NCBI GenBank assembly: GCA_026874595.1
Contig: CM049317.1
Coordinates: 71,449,618-71,513,617 of the forward strand
Length of the DNA stretch: 64,000 bases
Source of the DNA: Sipunculus nudus
Lineage: Eukaryota; Annelida; Sipuncula; Golfingiida; Sipunculidae
Direction of reading: 5' to 3'
Position 1 is the stretch's first letter; each line of letters opens with the position of its first letter. The notes under the pieces are model-generated. The model saw nothing but the letters and a program-made list of their open reading frames with translations, did not search any database and was not told where the DNA came from. Made by a program: the position numbers and the translations under genes. Of the stretch, positions 41,612 through 54,065 are shown one piece after another.

Positions 41612-44600
41612 CCTTTTATTGTCTCTTTGATACATTTCAAATACATTGGAATTAAGTATAAGGTTTTAGAAATAAGTTAATTCTAGACCAGGTCTGGATA
41701 TTTTATACTGCATAGTAAACTCTTTAAAAATTCTTTAATTCTCATTATTTATATATTTCATTTCCAATGTATGCATATTATTATCTCATTTATTCGACTG
41801 GAGGGGCGGGGATGAAAACATTGACCATCCCCTTTGTAAAAAATATGGAGATATATACTCCCCGCCCCCCCCCCCCCCTGCTGTATTGACGCACCTATAT
41901 ATACATTATTTTATTTAATGTATAGAATAAACGCATGCATTTCTGTTGGCGACTTACTGTAACTGAACCAAGATTTAGGAGTTTGTATACATTTAGAGTA
42001 TATTTAGAGTATATTTAGAATATATCAGAGCGATTATCCATTTTCCCTAACCCTTTCCTTGCAGATAGCGACCGGGATATAATTGAGACCAATGGTCAGA
42101 CCATCTTAAAAATGTATGAGACTGACGACCCCGTGCAATACATAAAAGAGTATATGTATCCGGAGACGGTGTTCATGCCACCGGGCAAGCCGGCCGTCAA
42201 GGGAAAAGGTCAGTTATAGAACAAGTGACATATAATTAACATTAAGCTATTTTCGCAATTTTTTTCGTAATATGGACTGGATGTTTTCCAGCATTAATAT
42301 TTACTCGTTTTCATTCATATTTATTAAAGATAAAGTACATTCTTATATCTGAACTATTTTTTTCTTAAATAATAAATACATTACATTATCATGAATACAA
42401 CAAATTCAATTCACCGGAACTAGTGACATTTTTATAACTTTACACACGTGCAAAATCTGACGCGAGTTTATATTTTAACTATAATGTTTTGGGGGAGAGT
42501 GTTTGTATTAAGTTTTGGTTTATAAGATATCTAAACACACACATACACACACGCATATAATTATATATATATATATATATGATGTAAAGTATTGTATCAA
42601 TATACAGAAATATAGAAGCATATGGGACTCCTGTACCATCCATTAAGTCTGCAAAACCAATTTAGGTTTATGGTAATGGCTATGTCTAGGGCTTGTACTC
42701 GTGGGTTCCCTTGTCGTATTTATTACATTGCCATAACCATAAGATAAGATACTGCGTTAATGTTAAAACATTTGGATTTAAATTTTTTATATATGGAACT
42801 GGGAAAAATCCACAAATCAGTTTATTCATTCGAGACAATCTCTGAGGTTTTATCAAGATTTCAAAATATTGACTTAGACGCTAGCTGTCGGGGATCGAAC
42901 TCAAGAGCCTGTAGGCTGCGTCCCGCCGTCCTTCCCGAACGAACATAATATTATATAGAGATCCCGCTATTTTTTAAATATATTATTATGGAAGTAACCG
43001 CCTGCATTTTTTATTGCTGACTTATCTATTTCTTATTCTAAGCATTCACATCTGCAGAGTGATAGCACTCGCTTCCCATCATTTTCATTTTATATCCTAG
43101 TGGCACCCAAACCCGGTGTCTGCCGCACCTCTGGGTCTGGGTTGTGTAATTATCCCCATTGCTGGGTCATAACAACGAGGAACTTCCCAAAGACGCACTC
43201 ATTCATGAATGATACGCGGCTGTGTGGTACAGCCTTGGCATTAAGCCTGCAGATCGCGCTAACCCTACATGGGATTTGACCGACCCTGTAAATCTCACCG
43301 CTCCTCGACTGAGATTTGAACTCACGATCTTCCAGCTTTGAGTCCGATGCTCTACCCCAGAGCCACAGAAGCCAATGAGATCCCGCTATTTTCGACTAAA
43401 TGAAATTGTTATATATTAGTTAACATAATATATATAGACGGTATTTATCCTGTTCTAGCCGCGTTACTGAAGATGCTCGCTGGTATGGGCACGGTCCGGA
43501 ACCTTGTCACTGACAGTCTGGAAATCTATGGCAACATTGCTATTCAGACGCAGCATTTCCAAGTGGCCGACAAAAACAATACAGTCCTGTTGAATGGAAA
43601 GTGAGTGTTTATTTAAAAACCATGTGTATCTGTGGTATATATTTCATAGTATAACTATGACTGATGACTGGTGTATTTTGTTAGGGATAGCCCACGTGCT
43701 TACGCTTATTCGGAGTTTATCCACTTAACCTTATAGGAATATTATTTAATTAATACAACATACACGGTAAAGAAAAACGGAATTAACCTTGATATTACGA
43801 AAACCATGGTTTTGAAACACTGCGGATAGTAAAGTAAATTATATTTTGTTTTAATGAGTGGTATATATCTATTAAAATTGTTCCTGGCTCACCAGCGCCA
43901 TACCTGCCGGCAACAACCGATTCTTAAAAATATAACTTTTGGTCGATCATAAATAACAAATGTAAACATTCTACTTGATTCATATTTTTTTGTCTTTTAT
44001 AACAAATGCAAAAATTCTACTTGATTCATATTATGGTCGGTCTTAAATTACAAATGCCTAAATTCTACTTGATTTATATTTTTTCTGTCTTAAATAACAA
44101 ATGTAAAAATTCTACTTGATTCATATTTTGGTTGGTCTAAAATAACAAATGTAAAAATTCTACTTGATTCATATTTTGATCTGTCTTTAATAACAAATGC
44201 CAAAATTCTGCTTGATTCTTATTTTGGTCGGTCTTAAATAACAAATGCCAAAATTCTACTTAATTCATATTCTGGTCTGTCTTTAATAACAAATGTAAAA
44301 ATTCTACTTGATTCATATTTTGGTTCATCTTAATGACAAATGTAAAAACTCTTAGGTATCTTGCACGGCAATTTAGTGCCATGGCCACTGGTCGCTTGTA
44401 ATCATATTGACTTATTTAACTCGCTATACTGGTTTTTTGGACCGGAACACGGCAATTTTGAGCAAACGAATGCATATGTGTGAGAGATAAAAACCCTAAC
44501 ATGGCCTAAAAAGCGGTAATGATTTTGTCTTTAAATGCACATTACCCGAGACGTTAATTTCCAAATTTAACAAACCTCTTATCCTTTTAATTAACAAGGA

Positions 44601-44754
44601 CATTATTATGATTATATATTTATAAAAATATAATTTATTTTTCACTTCATCATTTCCATTTTATCTGATGACAAACCATTTGTTCTTCAGGAGCATCAGA
44701 GTATGGAAGAAAACCTGGAAACTTCAGTACAGCGCCTGGAACTATAACAACTAG
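41132..44754 (+). CDS. Secreted NTF2-like domain protein, copy A (4 exons)
   Basis: Exons 41132-41222, 42065-42208, 43459-43600 and 44691-44754 join in phases 1, 1 and 2 to a 441-nt CDS for 146 residues. Residues 1-30 are a signal peptide with a hydrophobic core (LLTYIAAALIAV). The rest reads like one NTF2/SnoaL/DUF4440 domain: a first helix (IETNGQTILKMYETDD), the hallmark PETVFMPPGKPAVKGKAAL, then strands with YGNIAIQTQHF, an NNT glycosylation site (118-120) and the final strands IRVWKKTWKLQYSAWNYN. In that family similar folds bind small molecules or dimerise; no catalytic role can be assigned. Adjacent copies B and C are tandem duplicates. The gene model is firm; the fold is an inference. 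Confidence 0.85.
41530..41608 (+). repeat. AT then GT microsatellite
   Basis: About 23 AT units followed by about 16 GT units in intron 1 of copy A; absent from intron 1 of copy C. Confidence 0.95.
42065..42208 (+). CDS. Copy A exon 2
   Basis: 144 nt between ccttgcag and gtcagt; residues 31-78 with the PPGKPAVKGK motif. Confidence 0.88.
43058..43379 (-). mobile_element. tRNA-derived SINE, in copy A intron 2
   Basis: Read on the minus strand, it starts with a tRNA-like head: an A-box-like TGGGGTAGAGCATCGG and a B-box-like GAGTTCAAATCTC, followed by a tRNA-unrelated body ending near gtgccactaggatataaaatg. The same insertion lies at the same intron position in copies B and C, so it predates the duplications. 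Confidence 0.75.
43459..43600 (+). CDS. Copy A exon 3
   Basis: 142 nt between tgttctag and gtgagt; residues 79-125. Most conserved exon among the three copies. Confidence 0.9.
43935..44350 (+). repeat. 48-bp minisatellite in copy A intron 3
   Basis: About eight units of taacaaatgtaaaaattcta plus cttgattcatattttggtc. It also occurs in intron 3 of copies B and C with different unit orders. Confidence 0.92.
44691..44754 (+). CDS. Copy A exon 4 with stop
   Basis: 64 nt from ttcttcag to TAG; encodes the last residues (SIRVWKKTWKLQYSAWNYNN). Confidence 0.9.
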
Positions 44755-44791
44755 GGGGAGCTGTTTTATCTTCGGGTTTTACCAAGAGATA

Positions 44792-44797
44792 AATAAA
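44792..44797 (+). terminator. Poly(A) signal of copy A
   Basis: AATAAA 38 bases after the stop codon, conserved in copies B and C. Confidence 0.75.
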
Positions 44798-44955
44798 CTA
44801 AAGAATCAGTCTTATTAATGTTATTGTTATAATTGGGATGCTTTTCTTTCTTCTTTGAATCCCATCGTTGGTATGACCGTTGAGTAAAATATGGTACAAG
44901 GATATCATGTCTATGTATTTGAATGTTTGTATGTTTGAGAGAGAGGAAGAGAGGT

Positions 44956-45057
<102 letters not shown>

Positions 45058-45405
45058 CCGGCAAAACTGTAACTAAATTACCATCATGTACGGATTGACA
45101 AATTAAAAGGTTGTTATGCGCATCCCGCTCAAGGCCACATATTATGATAATGAAAATTATACACGCGAACACGCACATGTATGAAAGCTTATTTAAAGAC
45201 ACACAATTATCCCATGGTTCTAGTAATTTAAGTTATACGGGCCCCCTGTTAGAAAATTATTAAATCCTAGCATCAGTAAAATATTTCAGAGTACAGGTGT
45301 GTTTTTCAATCACCATGTAAATGTCTGATTTTGATCACTAGCGGTACGCACATAATTCCAACCAACATGTGACCTGTGACATCCGGGTTTTAGTGTGTTC
45401 GCAAA

Positions 45406-45516
45406 ATGGCAGCCACCATGAGCGGTGTCGAGAAACTGGGAGAAAAAAAAAACCTGTCAGGGTTCAGGGATGCGAAATGGAAGTACTTGGAGGAGAACGT
45501 CCAGTTGGAAATCTAA
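45406..45516 (+). pseudogene. Short ORF downstream of copy A, frameshifted
   Basis: Begins MAATMSGVEKLGEKKNLSGF and ends after 36 residues. Compared with the 50-residue version at 52152, the A-run is three bases longer (one extra Lys) and one extra T shifts the frame before the stop. Same upstream context (ccgggttttag...gcaaaATGGCAGCC) in all three blocks. Function unknown; possibly the 5' piece of a retrocopied transcript. Confidence 0.45.
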
Positions 45517-46483
45517 CTGTGGAGGGCTTAGTGGCAAGGAGACGTGTGTCGGCAACGTTTAAAGCGGAATAAAGATTTTTTTTTTCATTACGTATGCTCA
45601 AGTCCTCAGATTACAGTATAATAGGGCAAGTTAGATGTTCTACACAATATACTCTTGATTTAATCTATTTTATGTGCCTTAAATTAGTTAACGAGTATAC
45701 TGCCAGTTAATTATATATATATATATATATATATATCATTTGCAGTTCAGCAAAACATAATAAATATATGTTTATTAAAAATATACTCCTTACACACAGT
45801 GTACCCAAGCCGTATATGATGTCCATCATCACAGCAGAGTGTTGAAGTCCTCTTAAAAAGATAGTAGTGATTTGTAATTTATTGTTCACGGCAAGATTCG
45901 TATCGAAGCAGTTGGCATACATTTAATTTCATTTTTTAAACAAAACTTGTTCTCGGGGAGAATTTATTATATGGTACACCTACATAGTACACTAAAAACG
46001 GAAATGATATAGACCATATAATGCAGAACACTGACTAAGGTTTTAAACCCGTCATGTATATTTTTCTAGTTAAAATATGAAATATGCTTGGCTTTCAGTG
46101 TCTAACCGCTAATCATGGCTGTTTCTTACCTGGATTTATCTATATACATGTGCTTCCCTAGAGTGATTCTTACTTCTGCTCACACATTGAGGAATATAAC
46201 ATTTTGTCATCCTGTCGTTGATGATAACAACCCCACAAATCTGCCACTTAATTTTTATGAAAATATAGTTTTATAAAAAAAGTTCATATTCAAACGTATT
46301 CAAATCAACATCTTTAATAGAAAATGCATGTCTGGTTTTATGCAGTTGTATAGAAATTCCTCGAACCCAAGAAACATGGAAACTTTGAAATACCATAAGC
46401 AACACACGTGCAGTTTTATCAAGTATAATATATATATATATATATATACCGGTACTTAGGATACACATACAAAGCCTTAAAAA

Positions 46484-46690
46484 AGTCACCAGGTCCAGGA
46501 AAGGGGGGAGGGGGGGGGGGGGTCCAGGCCGAAAAATGGGTCTGAAACACTTAAAAAAGCTTCCGGCTGCTGAAAATGGGGTTGGGGTCCGGACCCCCTA
46601 GACCCTCCCCCTAGATCCGCTTCTGTGGCATGTACATTCAATAACAGTACCACTGCCACCCCCAACAAAAAAAAAATAAAAAATAAAATA
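46484..46690 (+). mobile_element. Right part of GGCGGATCCAG-type MITE and flank
   Basis: Matches 53.88-54.06 kb, including the end ccctccccctagatccgcttctg (in two parts) and the flank gtggcatgtacattcaata. The left inverted end present at 53824 is missing here. A poly-G run lies near 46505. Confidence 0.55.
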
Positions 46691-49284
46691 ACAAGGCCTG
46701 CAGGCCAAATGCGAACCTGTGCATTTGGATATACACCAGGTATAATGCTTCAATGCTAGACCATTACTTTTCATGTATATGAACAATGAAAGTACTAAAC
46801 ATTTTGAATAAGAAACAATTATACAAGCATTACTGCTGAAATTCTGGCATAGGTGCACATAACACAAAAATGATTGTAGCTGGCACCACCAGTCTTGTAT
46901 ACAACGAAGCTATCAGAGACATATACATAGGCCCCATTTCAGAATGATATATAAAACCCCTCACGAGAAATAAGCAGGGACACACACTGTGCAAAAATTA
47001 TTGTAGGTGGCACCACCAGTCTTGTATACGACAAAGCTATTCGATATGTATAAATATGCCCAATTTCAGGCTGATATATTAATTTTCTCTGTAGAAATAA
47101 GCAGGCACATACACTGTGCAAAAGTCATGGTAGGTGGCCACACCTGTCTTGTAAACTAAAAAGCCATCAAAGACACATAGACAGGTCAAAATATCAGGCC
47201 AATACATCAAACTTACCTTGAGTCTGACGCGCGAGGCTGACCAGGCTTAGGTGAGAAAGGCAGTTGCCCGAGTAAACTGTGACAAATTGCTGGCTCAGGC
47301 TACTGCAGTGAGTGAACTCTTGACCTGCACCTGGCTAGACTGAGTGAACTTTTGACCTGTAACTGGCTGCACTGAGTGAACTCTTGACCTGTTGCATAAT
47401 CTGACACAGCTAACAGTCTGCCAAAGCTATAAATTGATCCAGGCTGAACTTTGGTGCCAAATCTGATGCAGTGGGCAATCTGCCAAAGCCACAAATAGAA
47501 CGCAGCTACTGCATTGAGTGAAGTCCTGACCTATATCTGGCTGCACTGAGTGAATTTAACCTGTTGCCTAATCTGATACAGTTGGCAGTCTGCCAGAGCT
47601 ATAAAAAGATCCAGACTGACCGTTGGCCTGTTGCAAAATCTGAAATAGTAGCCACACCATTGCATTAGCTCACTGATTGGCTCCACATGCAGCCCTGAGG
47701 GGCAAGACACCCATGAGGTGACCACATGATAATCATAAGGTGAGCACATGCTACCCATGAGGTGGTCACATGGTGCCCATGAGGTGTTCATATGTCGCCC
47801 ATGAGGTGATCACATGTCACCCATGAGCTGATCACATGCCTTGTGCTTGGCTGCACTGAATGAACTCTTGATTTGTTGCCAAATCTGAAAGAGCTGGCAG
47901 TTTCTCAACCTATTTAAAGATACAGACACAATCTTGGCCTGTTAGTTAATCTGTTAACACATACTGAAAGACTTTGGCTAAAATGCTTTTTTTTCAAGCT
48001 GACATACTCATAAACTTTTAATCAAAATATCTAGAATAATAAGAGATGCAGTCCTTTCACTGATCAAGGTTCAATAATTCTGCCAGAAATTATTCTAGTA
48101 AACTTGAACAAAGGCCACCTAAGATAATTTTTGCGAATATCATAGAAGTTATAATTGAAACAACAATTTTGTATAGAAGAACCCTATTGCAGTCCTCAGT
48201 TTGATATAGACATAATAATGGCCATAAGACCAACTTAAGCTTTTCACAACTGAACCAATAATCAACAAACTCAACCTATTCTTACATGATTGAAAGAACC
48301 ATGTCCTAGGATAATTCTTATAAAAAAATTGAATGATTCAACTTGACAGGTACATCATAAAAATGTTAAGCTGAAAGAGGCTAAAATTATGAGGTTTTTG
48401 CCCATTAAACAGGTCAATGTAGGTGGCACCAAATATGAGTCATACATGACCAGCATTTGCAAAATACTTGGTAATGCTAGCTTCTGTCATTTCTGAGATT
48501 ACTATGTCAGTATGCTTACATGGCCAAATTACTAAGTTCAAATTCATGTAACTCCGCTAAAATTCATCAAGTGCAAATGATTTGAACAAACGTGAGATGG
48601 CTTGCCTCTAGAATCATTTCTGTAAATATTGAACAATTAAGACGGTTTACAAGAAGAAGACTTTTAAAGGTTTTTCAGTTTTTCCCTATAAAATCTAAGT
48701 TAATGCAGATAGCAAAAAAATAAGCTAAATCCCACAACATTTGATATGTGACAGATTATTGCATAAAATCTGGGGATGGTAGCTCCTGCTATTCCTGAGA
48801 AATTATGGGTTAATGTACAGATGACCAACGATCCCCGTACAAAAAAGGTCAATGCAGCTGGCGCCACTAATACCTGAATTTCATATATGACTCATGTGAC
48901 CAACACCGGCATAATATTTGGTGATGATAGATCCGGCCGTTTCTGAGATTTTCATGTTAGTGTGCTATTTTGGACAGATGACTAAGTTCAACTTCCTGTA
49001 ACTCGGCCAAAATTCACCAAACTTGAACCATTCGAACAAACTTGAGAGAGATGGTATAAGAGATTATTTCTGTGAATACTGAACAAATTGGCTTGAACAT
49101 TTAGGATTATTAAAGTTTTTTAGCTTTTTCTCTTTAAAATCTAAGAAAATGAAGAGTTTTTCAGATGGCTAATTTTTGGCATTAAATTTCATGATGCTAG
49201 CTCCAGTCATTTTAGAGATAGTATGGGTTAACGTACAGACGACAGACGCAGCCACACCATCGCATAAGCTCACAGGTTCGCTAA
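46691..49284 (+). mobile_element. Family-1 element between copies A and B
   Basis: Left end acaaggcctgcaggccaaat with GCGAACCTGTG; right end CACAGGTTCGCTAA at 49284; 2594 bp. It contains ggtggcaccacc units, repeated agtgaactcttgacctg blocks (47.28-47.60 kb) and a short repeat cccatgaggtg(a/g)(t/c)cacatg (47.71-47.84 kb). Non-coding. Confidence 0.8.
47705..47845 (+). repeat. Short repeat cccatgaggtgatcacatg
   Basis: Five to seven imperfect 19-20 base units; a shorter version lies in the element at 54.84-54.95 kb. Confidence 0.75.
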
Positions 49285-49690
49285 AAATTCCGACAGATGC
49301 ATATTGAATGCAAAATTATAATACAGATACATCTCACTGATGGCAAAATCTTAAATTGAGTATGAATACCAATTATTGATACTCCATGTACAGCCGTCTT
49401 TATATACCCACAGAGAGCTGTATACCTGTGATTGTAAACATTGCCTGGCATGAGGAATATCTAAAATCATATATTTACATCTTTAAAAGCTTTTAAAAAA
49501 CATTCTTGTCAATATTAACCATAGATAACCTGAAATCTAAATGTCTAGAGGCATGATGTAACGGATGCTGATAAACTGGTGCCAGGCTAGATGTATCTGC
49601 TTCATTCAGCTAACATATATATAGTAAAATTATTCAATTCAATCTTCTTAATTCAGCCAAAATTCATTCTTTGGAACCATAAAAGACAGT
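49285..49690 (+). other. Family-1 internal segment carrying the empty site
   Basis: Matches 33.69-34.04 kb and then, without a gap, 36.98-37.04 kb. It therefore shows the sequence before the TIR element at 34043-36981 was inserted. It directly follows the right end of another family-1 copy, so this is a composite or rearranged block. Confidence 0.75.
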
Positions 49691-49879
49691 TATTATAAGA
49701 ATTATTCAGGGAATTATGCCCCTTACGAACATAATATTACATAGAGATGCCGCTATTGTTTTAAATATTTTTATGGAAGTAACCGCCTGCATTTTTTATG
49801 GCTGACTTAATTATCTATTTCTTATTCTAAGAATTTACATCTGCAGAGTTCAATTTCGGTTTAGGACTACTTGACAGGG

Positions 49880-50168
49880 CGGTAGCACTCGCTTCCTATC
49901 ATTTTTATTTTATATCCTAATGGCACCCAGGCCCGGTGTCTGCCGCATCTGTAGGTCCTTGGTCATAACTGCGAGGTGCCTTCCAAAGACGCACTCGTTC
50001 GCGAATGATACACGGCTGAGGGGTACAGCTTTGCATACAGTATGCGTACCCTGCATGGGTTTTGGCCGACCGTGAAAATCTCACCGTTCTTCGGCTGAGA
50101 TTTTAACTCACGATCTCCCTGCTTTAAGCCCTGTGCTCTACCCATGCAGAGCCACAGAAGCCAATGAG
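49880..50168 (-). mobile_element. tRNA-derived SINE, in copy B
   Basis: Orthologous to the SINE at 43058-43379, with small deletions. Confidence 0.7.
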
Positions 50169-50247
50169 ATTCCGCTATTTTTGACTAAATGAATTTGTTA
50201 TATATTAGTTAACATTATTCATACAGACGGGGTTCATCCTGTTCTAG

Positions 50248-51551
50248 CCGCGTTACTGAAGATGTTCGCTGGTATAGGCACGGTCCGGAACCTTGTCACT
50301 GACAGTCGGGAAATCTATGGCAACATTGCTATTCAGACGCAGCATTTCCAAATGGCTGACAAAAACAATATAGTCCTGTTGAACGGAAAGTTAGTGTTCA
50401 TTTTAAAACCATGTGTAACTGTGGTATATATTTCATAATATAAATATATGACTGATGACTGATGTATTTTGTCAGGAATAGCCCACGTGCTTACGCTTAT
50501 TCGGAGTTTATCCGCTTAACCTTATAGGAATATTATTTAATTAATACATCATACACGGTAAAGAAAAACGGAATTCACCTTGATATTACGAAAACCATGG
50601 TTTTGGAACACTGCGGATATTAAAGTAAATTATATTTTGTTTTAATGAGATGTTATATATCTATTAAGATTTTTCCTGGCTCACCAGCGCCATACCTGCC
50701 GGCACCAACCGATTCTTAAAAATATAACTTTTGGTCGATCATAAATAACAAATGTAAAAATTCTACTTGATTCATATTTTTTTGGTCTTAAATAATAAAT
50801 GTAAAAATTCTACTTGATTCATATTTTGGTCTGCCTTATATAACAAATGTAAAAATTCTACTTGATTCATATTATGGTCGGTCTTAAATAACAAATGCCT
50901 AAATTCTTCTAGATTCATATTTTTATCTGTCTTTAATAACAAATGCCAAAATTCTGCTTGATTCTTATTTTGGTCGGTCTTAAATAACAAATGCCAAAAT
51001 TCTACTTAATTCATATTCTTGTTATCGTATTTAATAACAAATTTAAAAATTCTACGTGATTCATATTTTGGTCTGTCTTTAATAACAAATGTAAAAGTTC
51101 TACTTGATTCATATTTTGGTTCATCTTAATGACAAATGTAAAAAATCTTAGGTATCTTGCACGGCAATTTAGTGCCATGGCCACTGGTCGCTTGTAATCA
51201 TATTGACTTACTTAACTCGCTATACTGGTTCATTGGACCGGAACATGGCAATTTTGAACAAACGAATGCATATGTGTGAGAGATAAAAACCCTAACATGG
51301 CCTAAACAGCGGTAATGATTTTGTCTTTAAATGCACATTACCCGAGACGTTAATTTCCAAATTTAACAAACCTCTTATCCTTTTAATTAACAAGCACATT
51401 ATTATGATTATATATTTATAAAAATATAATATTTTTTTCACTTCATCATTCCCATTTTATCTGATGACAAACCATTTTGTTAATCAGGAGCATCAGAGTA
51501 TGGAAGAAACCTGGAAACTTCAGTACAGCGCCTGGAACTATAACAACTAGG
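50248..51551 (+). pseudogene. Secreted NTF2-like protein, copy B remnant (exons 3 and 4 only)
   Basis: Exon 3 (50248-50389) is open and keeps both splice sites but has changes at conserved places, including loss of the NNT glycosylation site and a Leu-to-Arg change. Exon 4 (from 51488) lacks one A in the run after TGGAAG, which shifts the frame before the conserved C-terminal strands. Exons 1 and 2, the promoter and most of intron 2 are absent; the block begins near 49.72 kb next to a mobile element. A poly(A) signal remains at 51588. It is a partial duplicate that cannot make the family protein as it stands. Confidence 0.85.
50728..51150 (+). repeat. 48-bp minisatellite in copy B intron 3
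   Basis: About eight units of the same type as in copy A; it gives a spurious minus-strand ORF with 16-residue periodicity because 48 is a multiple of three. Confidence 0.92.
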
Positions 51552-51587
51552 GGGAGCTGTTTTATCTTCGGGTTTTACCAAGAGATA

Positions 51588-51593
51588 AATAAA
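51588..51593 (+). terminator. Poly(A) signal of copy B remnant
   Basis: AATAAA at the position equivalent to that of copy A. Confidence 0.6.
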
Positions 51594-52151
51594 CTAAAGA
51601 ATCACTCTAATTAATTTTATTGTTATAACTGTGATGAATTTTCCTTCTTCTTTGAAACCCAATCGTTTGTATGAGCGTTGGGTAAAATATGGTATAAGGA
51701 TATCACGTCTATGTACTTGTTTGATTGTATGTTTGAGAGAGAGGAATACAGGTAATATATATATATATCCGCCGGCAAAACTGTACAAAAATTTATCAAA
51801 CTGCAACAAAAATACCATCATGTGCGCATCGACAAATTAAAACTAAAAAGGTTGTTAACCACATCCCGCTCAAGGCCGCATTTTAATATACTAAGTAATT
51901 AAATTATACACGCGAACACGCACATGTATGAAAGCTTATTTAAAGACACACAATTATCCCATGGTTCTAGTAATTTAAGTTATACGGGCCTCCTGTTGGA
52001 AATAATTAAATCCTACCATCAGTAAAATATTTCAGAGTACAGGTGTGTTTTTCAATCACCATGTAAATGTCTGATTTTGATCACTATCGGTATGCACATA
52101 ATTCCAACTAACATGTGACCTGTGACATCCGGGTTTTAGGGTGTTCGCAAA

Positions 52152-52304
52152 ATGGCAGCCCTCATGAGCGGTGTCGAGAAACTGGGAGAAAAAAACCTGT
52201 CAGGGTTCAGAGATGCGATATGGAAGTACTTAGAGGAGAGCTTCCAGTGGAAATCTAACTGTGGAGGGCTTGGTGGCAAGGAGACGGGTGTCGGCAACGT
52301 TTAA
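52152..52304 (+). CDS. Short ORF with poly(A) signal, downstream of copy B
   Basis: A 50-residue reading frame (MAALMSGVEKLGEKNLSGFR, then DAIWKYLEESFQWKSN...) starts in context gcaaaATGGCAGCC and is followed six bases after its stop by AATAAA (52310). It is the least damaged of three versions. No known family is recognised. It may be a real small gene, a first-exon fragment or a retrocopy remnant. Confidence 0.3.
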   Translation: MAALMSGVEKLGEKNLSGFRDAIWKYLEESFQWKSNCGGLGGKETGVGNV

Positions 52305-52441
52305 AGCGGAATAAAGATTTTTAGTCACTACGTATGCTCAGATTACAGTATATTACTGCAAGTTAGATGTTCTACACGATATACTCTTGATTATATCTAT
52401 TATATGTGCCTTAAATTAGTTAATGAGTATACTGCCAGTTA

Positions 52442-52496
<55 letters not shown>
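52442..52496. repeat. AT microsatellite
   Basis: About 27 AT units; the same site is shorter after copy A (45714-45736). Confidence 0.95.
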
Positions 52497-52501
<5 letters not shown>

Positions 52502-53265
52502 GCAGTTCAGCAGAACACAATAAATGTATGTTTATTTAAAATCAACACCACTGATATCTATCAGAAGCAGGTAATAATAAATATATGTTTATTAAAAATC
52601 AACTCCTTACACACAGTGTACATAAGCCGTATATGATGTCCGTCATCACAGCAGAGTGTTGAAGTCCTCTTAAAAATGTTAGGTTTTCCAATAGTGAATT
52701 GTAACTCATTCTTCACGGCAAGGTTCGTATCGAAACAGTTGGCATACATTTAATTTCATTAAAAAACTTGTTGTTTGGGGGTGTCTGTTACATGGTACAC
52801 CTACATAGTACACTTAAAACGGAAATTATATAGACCATATAATGCAGAACACTCACTTAGGTTTAAACCTGTGTGTTAAAACCATGTGTTGCACAAGTAC
52901 ATTTTTCTAGTTAAAATATGAAATATGGTTGGCTCTCAGTGTCTACCCGCTAATCACGGCTCTGTTTTACCTGCATTTATCTATATACATGTGTTTCCCT
53001 GGAGTGATTCTTACTTCTGCTCACACATACAGGAATATAACATTTTGCGGTCCTGCCGTTGATGATAACAACTACTCATATCTGCCACTTAATTTTTTAT
53101 GAAAATAAAGTTTTATTAAAAGTTCATATTCAAACGTATTCAAATCAACATCTTTAATAGAAAATGCATGTCTGGTTTTTTACAGTTGTATAGAAATTTC
53201 TCGGACCCAAGAAATATGGAAACATTGAAATACCATAAGCAAATCTCGTGCAGTTTTATCATGTA

Positions 53266-53280
53266 ATATATATATATATG

Positions 53281-53312
<32 letters not shown>
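53266..53312. repeat. AT microsatellite
   Basis: Two AT runs separated by gtatt, followed by catacata-type repeats; equivalent to 46.43 kb after copy A. Confidence 0.9.
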
Positions 53313-53314
<2 letters not shown>

Positions 53315-53823
53315 GCACTTCAGATATATATACATACATACAAGCATACATACAAATATACACACATACATATTAACATCCGGATTTATCATGTTATATT
53401 TAGGGTATGTGGTCCAGCTGGAATAGACCAACTATTGAAATTCATTTCCGGGCGGGCAGTCATGTTTACGGAATTTTTTAGGCAAGGCGTCCAGTTTGAA
53501 AATCGTTAAGTTTTTTTCATTAGTCCACCGGGGATGCCCCCCCCCCCCCCTTTTTTTTTTTTTTTTTTTGCTTTATCCTGGATCCGCCCCTGAAAAGTGA
53601 CAACTAAGTGAATGTTAACTTTAAGGCCGTAACTATAAGGTGTACACCCCCCCCCCCCAACCATCTGTCTCCTTGCAGTCTCTATAGAAGATATAGGACG
53701 TCAGCCTTAATGCAGTACATCAAACTCACAGGAGTAGATACGGTTCACAAAATAAACAATGAAATTAGTGTGTCCATGCTCTTGAAAAGTCTTTATCACA
53801 TAAATCAATTACATAAGCTGCCA

Positions 53824-54017
53824 CAGGGGCGGATCCAGGATTTTGGAAAAGGAAGGGTACAACCCAGGAGGACTCATGACAAAGCCTTAAAAAGTCACCA
53901 GGTCCAGAAAAGGGGGTTCCGGGCTGAAAAATTGGTCTGAAACACTTAAAAAAGCTTCCGGCTGAAAAAGGGGTGGGGGTCCGAACCCCCTGGACCCTCC
54001 CCCTGGATCCGCTTCTG
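53824..54017. mobile_element. MITE with CAGGGGCGGATCCAGG ends
   Basis: Left end CAGGGGCGGATCCAGG and right end CCTGGATCCGCTTCTG (last 16 bases, inverted match with two differences), 194 bp. A related single end (ctggatccgcccctg) lies at about 53578. It sits where the upstream region of copy C is interrupted. Confidence 0.7.
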
Positions 54018-54065
54018 TGGCATGTACATTCAATAACACTACCACTGCCACCCAAACAGAAAAAA

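Noticed and set aside
43935-44350. Regular repeats with variable parts, resembling a CRISPR array
   Set aside because: Units are contiguous minisatellite copies in an intron of an animal gene, without unique spacers or cas genes.
50772-50990. Minus-strand ORF with a 16-residue repeat (FKTDQNMNQVEF)
   Set aside because: It is the antisense of the 48-bp intronic minisatellite of copy B; the period happens to be a multiple of three.
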